NCBI RefSeq assembly: GCF_030848575.1
Contig: NZ_JAVDDX010000002.1
Coordinates: forward strand, 682,001-746,000
Reading direction: 5' to 3'
DNA: 64,000 nucleotides
Origin: Haloarcula sp. H-GB4
Lineage (GTDB): Archaea; Halobacteriota; Halobacteria; Halobacteriales; Haloarculaceae
The notes below the pieces were generated by a model. That model did no database searches, was not told the origin of the DNA, and was given only the letters and a program-made list of their open reading frames with translations. Positions 59,620 to 64,000 of this stretch are shown piece by piece (the first letter of the stretch is position 1; the number at the start of each line of letters is the position of its first letter). The position numbers and the translations under genes are program-made.

Positions 59620-60034
59620 ATGCGCCTGCCCTCCATCGGGATGACTCCCAGTGCCGTCGCAGCCGGCGGCGGCATCCTCTATGCCATCGGTGTACTGTCG
59701 TGGTTGTTTGCAAACGGCGTCCACTTCGCGTCACAGGACACAGCGGCCCTTGCGTTCGGTGCCAGTTATGCTGGGGATGTTCCTCACGGGTGCCGTCCCG
59801 CTGTATCTCTGTAGCCGGTTCTCGCTTGGTACGCCGGTGTTCGTGACGCTCTGGCTACTCGGAAAGACGGTGTCTGAGTGGCTGTACGGGACGCATCTCC
59901 ACCCGCTGTCGTCGTATCTCACTGTCTGGCCACTACTGCTCGGGGTAGCTGTGGGCGCTGGCGTGGCCGAAGCGGTTGTTAGAATCAGCATAGACCGTAC
60001 CCTCGACCGGTTCGGGCTCGGGCCACTGGTGTGA
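59620..60034 (+). pseudogene. Small membrane protein gene with a frameshift
   Basis: The first frame gives MRLPSIGMTPSAVAAGGG plus a helix ILYAIGVLSWLFANGV and reaches about 59770. A second frame then continues with MFLTGAVPLYLCSRF and two more helices to the stop at 60034. The switch falls in the run GGGG at about 59772-59775, where one G fewer would join the frames. With about 135 codons in total, a four-helix membrane protein of unknown function is the likely ancestor. Either a recent frameshift or a sequence error in the homopolymer explains it. An in-frame ATG at 59590 is an alternative start. Confidence 0.6.
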
Positions 60035-60060
60035 CTGGAATGCGATACCAGTAAACTGCA

Positions 60061-60540
60061 CTACACCGAGAACTCGAACAGGTCGTCGCCGACGTGGTGG
60101 AGCGATTTGACGACCTTCCCGCTGTCACCGACCATGTCGTCGCCGTCGGTCTGTGCGCGGCCGACAGCGAGGAACTTCCCATGGGACTCCTCGTTGATGA
60201 CGATCAGGTCGTCCTGACTGATGTCGTCGTCGGCCTCGGTGATACCCGGGCGCATGATGTCAGCGCCGTCCGAGACAAAGGAGACAGCCCCGGCGTCGAC
60301 GGTGACGATGTGTTTCTCCGGCGGGTACTGATTGGCACCCTGAACGGTCAGGAACGGTTCGCCGTTCAGATAGAGGACGAGCGGGTCGCCGTCGACGAGG
60401 ACGACGTCCCAGTCGCTGTCGTCGAACTCGACTTTCTCGAAGCTGTCCGCGTCGAGTTCGACACCGAGGTTCTCCGACAGTGCCGTCGTGATGGTGTCGA
60501 CCTCATCCGAACGGAGGTGGTGTCGCGACTTGACTTCCAT
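60061..60540 (-). CDS. PUA-domain RNA-binding protein
   Basis: A 159-residue protein. The N-terminal half is an alpha/beta domain (MEVKSRHHLRSDEVDTI, FDDSDWDVVLVDGDPLVLYL). The C-terminal half is a PUA domain (KHIVTVDAGAVSFVSDGADIMRPGI, DLIVINEESHGKFLAVGRA). The order matches the archaeal relatives of MCT-1/Tma20, which bind rRNA or tRNA and act in translation. Length is typical. Confidence 0.88.
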   Translation of the reverse strand: MEVKSRHHLRSDEVDTITTALSENLGVELDADSFEKVEFDDSDWDVVLVDGDPLVLYLNGEPFLTVQGANQYPPEKHIVTVDAGAVSFVSDGADIMRPGITEADDDISQDDLIVINEESHGKFLAVGRAQTDGDDMVGDSGKVVKSLHHVGDDLFEFSV

Positions 60541-60635
60541 GCTCGCGTCTCGTCGGCGACAGAGGGTAAGCGTAACGAAGCGTGTGGGCGATGTGACGGA
60601 CGCAGGTTTTTGTCCGCGCGGCCTAAGGTCAGAGT

Positions 60636-61547
60636 ATGCGAGTCGTCACGCTCCTGCCCTCAGCGACGGAAATCGTCTACGCGCTTGGCGTCGAGCCAGT
60701 CGGTGTTTCACACGAGTGCGACCATCCGCCAGCGGCCCGCGAGAAGCCGTCAGTCAATCGCTCGCGAGTCGACCCGACGGCATCGAGTGGCGAGATCAAC
60801 GAGCAGGTCGCGGCTGCCGAAGAGAGTGCCGGCGTCTACGCCATCGACCATGGGACACTCGCAGAACTGGACCCTGACCTCATTGTCACCCAGGGCGTCT
60901 GTGACGTGTGTGCCGTCGACCACGTGGTGGTCGCCGAAGCCGTCGAGGAACTGGGGCTGGACGCCGACGTCCTGACACTCGATGTCCACAGTCTCGACGA
61001 CCTGTTCGACTCCATCCACCGGGTCGGCGCGGCGGTCGAGCGCGACGAGCGCGCCGCCGAACTCGTTGCGGACCTCCGGGACCGCGTCGCAGCCGTGGAG
61101 ACAACAGCGGCACGAGCAGAGACGGTCCCCCGCGTGGCGGTGCTCGACTGGCTCGACCCGGTGATGGCTGCCGGGCACTGGGTCCCGGAAATGGTCGAGA
61201 TGGCTGGCGGTGCCTACGGGATGGAGGAGGACGGTGCGCACTCCCGACCGCGCGAGTGGACGGAAGTCCGCGAGTACGATCCCGAGGTGCTGGTGGCCGC
61301 ACCCTGTGGCTTCGACGTGGCACAGACCCGCGAGAACCTCGCCGACCTGACCAGACGGCCCGGCTTCGAGGATCTGACTGCAGTTCGGGACGGCCGGGCC
61401 TACGTGGTGGATGGCCACCACTACGTCAACCGGTCAGGGCCGCGGCTGGTCGATACGCTCGAGTTCCTGGCGGCGCTCGTCCATCCGGACTTGTTCGAGA
61501 CGCCACCGCGGGACGCCGTCGTCGAACTCGGGACGGTCCGGGCCTAA
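60636..61547 (+). CDS. BtuF-like cobalamin-binding protein without signal peptide
   Basis: A 303-residue protein of the periplasmic-binding class III fold (MRVVTLLPSATEIVYALG, LDPDLIVTQGVCDVCAVDH, RVAVLDWLDPVMAAGHWVPEM). The sequence resembles ABC substrate-binding BtuF proteins. There is no signal peptide or lipobox, and the conserved CDVC pair and HWVPEM are typical of a cytosolic branch. No BtuC or BtuD gene is nearby. It might bind cobalamin or another corrinoid inside the cell. Its last 4 bases overlap the end of the convergent membrane-protein gene. Confidence 0.8.
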   Translation: MRVVTLLPSATEIVYALGVEPVGVSHECDHPPAAREKPSVNRSRVDPTASSGEINEQVAAAEESAGVYAIDHGTLAELDPDLIVTQGVCDVCAVDHVVVAEAVEELGLDADVLTLDVHSLDDLFDSIHRVGAAVERDERAAELVADLRDRVAAVETTAARAETVPRVAVLDWLDPVMAAGHWVPEMVEMAGGAYGMEEDGAHSRPREWTEVREYDPEVLVAAPCGFDVAQTRENLADLTRRPGFEDLTAVRDGRAYVVDGHHYVNRSGPRLVDTLEFLAALVHPDLFETPPRDAVVELGTVRA

Positions 61548-61915
61548 GCGGCGGCCGCGACCAGGCCGACATAGGTGTTGCCGAGGACGACAACCGCGCC
61601 GAGGGCGACGACAGACAGGAGCCAAGCCCGCCACAGCGGGACCTGCTCAACCACGTCGCGACACTCCAGCAGGACGACGCCAACGTAGAGGACCACGGCC
61701 ATCTTCAGGGCAATCACGAGCAACGGTTCGTGGATAAGGAGGGTCCGTATCCAGGGGTTTGCTTCCAGCCCTGGCCCGGCAAACTGCGCGGCGAACAGCG
61801 TCGACAGCGCGTCGCCAAAGCCCCAGACGAGCACCAGCGAGAACACCAGTTCGATGTAGCTAGGCTTTTCGAGGCGAACTAAGAAGGGACGAAATGCGTG
61901 GTCAGGGCGGGCCAT
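61544..61915 (-). CDS. DUF5658-like small membrane protein
   Basis: A 123-residue protein with three or four membrane helices (about 20-40, 52-75, 80-100, 103-122). It has a DALSTLFAAQFAGPGLEANP segment near the second helix that is conserved in the DUF5658 group (a D-x-x-S/T-T pattern). Function unknown. Convergent with the BtuF-like gene. Confidence 0.7.
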   Translation of the reverse strand: MARPDHAFRPFLVRLEKPSYIELVFSLVLVWGFGDALSTLFAAQFAGPGLEANPWIRTLLIHEPLLVIALKMAVVLYVGVVLLECRDVVEQVPLWRAWLLSVVALGAVVVLGNTYVGLVAAAA

Positions 61916-62010
61916 CTAAATCGATACCACTACTGTCGACTATTAGCGCATAAAGCTCGGTTCCGCAGTATCAGCCGTGAGAATTAGGCCGGAAGACGGA
62001 GCGGGTCCAC

Positions 62011-62826
62011 TCAGTCCTCAGCGAGCGAACAGCGACCCTCGTAGCTGGCGTCGGCGACGCTCGCGATGGCGGGGTCGTCGCCACAGACCGGGCAGTTCGG
62101 CCTCGGCGCGATAGGGACCTCCTCGAAAGACATCTCGGCGGCATCGTAGGCGACGAGCCGCCCCTCCAGCGTCTCGCCGTAGTCCATCGCGAGCTTGACG
62201 ACTTCGGTCGCTTGCATACATCCGATAGTGCCCGGGAGCACGCCAAGAACGCCCGCAGTCGCACAATCGGGGACGGTCCCCTCCGGCGGTGCTTCGGGGA
62301 ACAGACAGCGGTAGCACGGGCTGCCGCCGGAAAACGTCGTCACCTGGCCCTCGAACTGGAAGATAGCCCCGTGAGAGAACGGCGTACCTGAAAGCGTGCA
62401 GGCGTCGTTGACAAGAAAGCGCGTGGCGAAGTTGTCGGAGGCGTCGACGACAATGTCGTAGTCGGCCACCAGGTCGGTCGCGTTCTCCCGTGCCAGCCGC
62501 AATTCGTGGCGGTCAACGGTCACGTCGGGGTTGAGTCCGGTGACGAACTCAGCGGCACTGTCGACCTTTGGCCGACCAATGTCATCGTCCCTGTGGATGA
62601 CCTGGCGCTGGAGATTCGACCGCTCGACCACGTCATCGTCGACGATTCCGAGCCGACCGATGCCCGCAGCCGCGAGATACTGGAGGACTGGTGCGCCGAG
62701 ACCGCCGGCCCCAACGACCAGCACGTCGGTGTCGAGCAGTGCGGCCTGGCCCTCCGGCCCGACGTCGTTCATGATGATGTGCCGGGAGTAGCGATCAAGC
62801 TGTTCTGGGTCCAGATCCGGTCGCAT
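62011..62826 (-). CDS. ubaA: E1-like SAMP-activating enzyme UbaA (MoeB/ThiF family)
   Basis: A 271-residue enzyme that adenylates the Gly-Gly ends of SAMP proteins for protein conjugation and for sulfur transfer to molybdopterin and tRNA thiolation. YSRHIIMNDVGPEGQ opens the ThiF domain; the ATP motif is VLVVGAGGLGAPV. ERSNLQRQVIHRDDDIG and the catalytic Cys region CYRCLFPEAPPEG are present, with zinc pairs CYRC and CPVC. The start MRPDLDPEQLDRY at 62826 has a TTTATTTC box about 25-30 bases upstream. SAMP1 is at 36080-36352. Confidence 0.93.
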   Translation of the reverse strand: MRPDLDPEQLDRYSRHIIMNDVGPEGQAALLDTDVLVVGAGGLGAPVLQYLAAAGIGRLGIVDDDVVERSNLQRQVIHRDDDIGRPKVDSAAEFVTGLNPDVTVDRHELRLARENATDLVADYDIVVDASDNFATRFLVNDACTLSGTPFSHGAIFQFEGQVTTFSGGSPCYRCLFPEAPPEGTVPDCATAGVLGVLPGTIGCMQATEVVKLAMDYGETLEGRLVAYDAAEMSFEEVPIAPRPNCPVCGDDPAIASVADASYEGRCSLAED

Positions 62827-62908
62827 AGTGGCCGTATGCCACCCGGAGAAATAAACGACTGGTTCGTCTCGGGCGTTTCGAGCTGTAGGGCCGAGGTGTC
62901 CAGCCGGC

Positions 62909-63895
62909 TCAGTTGTTGCGCTGGAGGTCCGCAACGAGGTCGTCTATCGCCTGATTGATGTCGGTGAGAAGGTCCGTTTGCTCATCGGATTCTTCGGCGA
63001 TGTCAGCCGTACTGTCGGCGATGTCCTCGGCTGCATCTGTGGACTGGTCGATCATGCTCGCCACTTCCTCTGTCGAAGCAGCCTGCTGGTCTGTGGCTGT
63101 AGCGACCTCCTCGATACCGTTGTTGACTTCGCGGACGGTATCGTCGATCTCTCCAAGGATTTGGGTCGACTCCTCGACGGTGTCAATACCCTCGTCGATT
63201 TCGTCGTTACTCTCTTCAAGGCTCTCGACGGCGTTCTCAGTATCGTCCTGGATGCCATCGATCATCTGCTCGATGGTCGTCGCCTGCTCCTGTGACTCCT
63301 CGGCGAGGCTCTTGACTTCGTTTGCCACAACGGCGAACCCTTCGCCTGCCTCGCCGGCGCGAGCAGCCTCGATGGACGCGTTTAGCGCCAGCATGTTGGT
63401 CTGGTCAGCGATGTCGTTAATCACTTCGACGATCTCGTCAATCTCCTGTACGCTCTGCTGTATCGTCTTGACGTCCTCGGCGACGCTGTCGGCTGCCTGC
63501 TGGATGTTCTCCATCGCCTCGTGGACATCGTCAGCGTTCCCCTGCCCGCGCTCGGCGAGTTCCTTCGCTTCGCGGGAGGCCGCGGAAACCTCTTCGGACG
63601 ACGAAGCGATCTGCTCAACTGACGCAGAGAGGTTCGATACCTCGTTTGCGATGTCTGTCAGGCTCTCGTACTGCTCGGCAGCCTGTTCTCGGATGTCGGC
63701 AGTTTCCTCGGCGATACCGACCGACGACCCCTCCAGATCAGCCAGCATCGTCTGTATTTCGCTTGCAGCGGTGTGGCTGTAACCGGCCTCCGTGTCAATG
63801 TCCTCCGCGATATCGTCCTGAATATCCTCGTCGATATTGTCGTCGATCCCCGACTCTGTTTTTGCCCTTACATTTTCGGACGGTCTCTCAGCCAT
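62909..63895 (-). CDS. Soluble methyl-accepting chemotaxis transducer-like protein
   Basis: A 328-residue protein without membrane helices or HAMP domain. The N-terminal 45 residues are acidic; the rest is a long coiled coil with the MCP signalling hairpin [20 protein letters not shown] and [18 protein letters not shown] near residues 160-205. Glu/Gln-rich methylation-like stretches flank it. It probably relays a signal to CheA/CheW, sensing an internal cue through an unknown partner. The ATG at 63895 is chosen because TATA box TTTATATT lies 26-33 bases before it (leaderless). Confidence 0.9.
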   Translation of the reverse strand: MAERPSENVRAKTESGIDDNIDEDIQDDIAEDIDTEAGYSHTAASEIQTMLADLEGSSVGIAEETADIREQAAEQYESLTDIANEVSNLSASVEQIASSSEEVSAASREAKELAERGQGNADDVHEAMENIQQAADSVAEDVKTIQQSVQEIDEIVEVINDIADQTNMLALNASIEAARAGEAGEGFAVVANEVKSLAEESQEQATTIEQMIDGIQDDTENAVESLEESNDEIDEGIDTVEESTQILGEIDDTVREVNNGIEEVATATDQQAASTEEVASMIDQSTDAAEDIADSTADIAEESDEQTDLLTDINQAIDDLVADLQRNN

Positions 63896-64000
63896 AGTGG
63901 TCGTCACAATGGGCGGGGAATATAAAACGAGTTGCCCAATAGTATCAGAGTCGATATCTGGAACGGGGTTCGCCGGCCGTCGTGTCAGCAGTCGTACAGC

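Noticed and set aside
1-64000. tRNA, rRNA, CRISPR, intact prophage or provirus
   Set aside because: No cloverleaf with a conserved T-arm sequence, rRNA core, repeat-spacer array, or capsid/terminase/integrase-like gene was recognised in any gap or frame.

Overview
The window reads as the main chromosome of a haloarchaeon (class Halobacteria), and the gene set fits Haloarcula or a close relative. The evidence is high-GC codon use, very acidic proteins, leaderless TATA promoters placed 25-30 bases before start codons, archaeal TFB and ribosomal protein L15e, SepF, SAMP1/UbaA, RIO2, four Bat-type HTH_10 regulators and a retinal/carotenoid cluster. The genus is inferred; the class is well supported. 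I see no rRNA, tRNA, CRISPR array, intact insertion sequence or prophage.

Layout. 1-2.9 kb holds a Tat lipoprotein, two membrane proteins (one CopD-like) and a methyltransferase. 3.0-10.8 kb is an accessory island on the minus strand. A 1515-residue exported protein has a helical N-terminus, Lys/Gly-rich linker, calcium-binding type-3 repeats and a C-terminal zincin metalloprotease domain. It is followed 6 bases later by a small lipoprotein, then by an orphan copy of only the C-terminal part, a second related lipoprotein, and a further worn fragment. This is the layout of a polymorphic toxin-immunity locus with orphan cassettes downstream, and it is the most interesting system in the window. 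11-24 kb carries housekeeping genes: endonuclease IV, lipoate ligase, a stand-alone NuoCD, MsrA, an AI-2E-type permease, a GT-C membrane protein and RIO2, followed by remnants of an oligopeptide ABC transporter.

24-36 kb holds a multi-PAS histidine kinase, an SppA/DUF4350-like membrane pair, an aldo/keto reductase, a methyltransferase, an aldolase, and a TFB next to an HTH_10 regulator. The promoters of these last two share a 16-base operator-like palindrome. 36-41 kb holds SAMP1, a beta-grasp protein ending in two cysteines, small conserved proteins, a tungsten-type aldehyde ferredoxin oxidoreductase and L15e with a long hairpin-rich leader. 41.6-46.3 kb is the bat-crtB-crtY-blh cluster for retinal and carotenoids. 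46-53 kb has an RNB exoribonuclease, an ABC exporter and a rhodanese/metallo-beta-lactamase fusion. 53.0-55.5 kb is a second secreted-protein locus (PKD protein, small membrane protein, lipoprotein) resembling the first in plan. 55.6-64 kb holds zinc-ribbon proteins, another ABC exporter, SepF, a frameshifted membrane protein, a PUA protein, a BtuF-like protein, UbaA and a soluble chemotaxis-type transducer.

Connections. SAMP1 and UbaA belong to the same ubiquitin-like sulfur/protein-tagging pathway. Bat, CrtB, CrtY and Blh form one regulatory and biosynthetic unit feeding rhodopsins. The HTH_10 regulators have inverted repeats at their own promoters, pointing to autoregulation.
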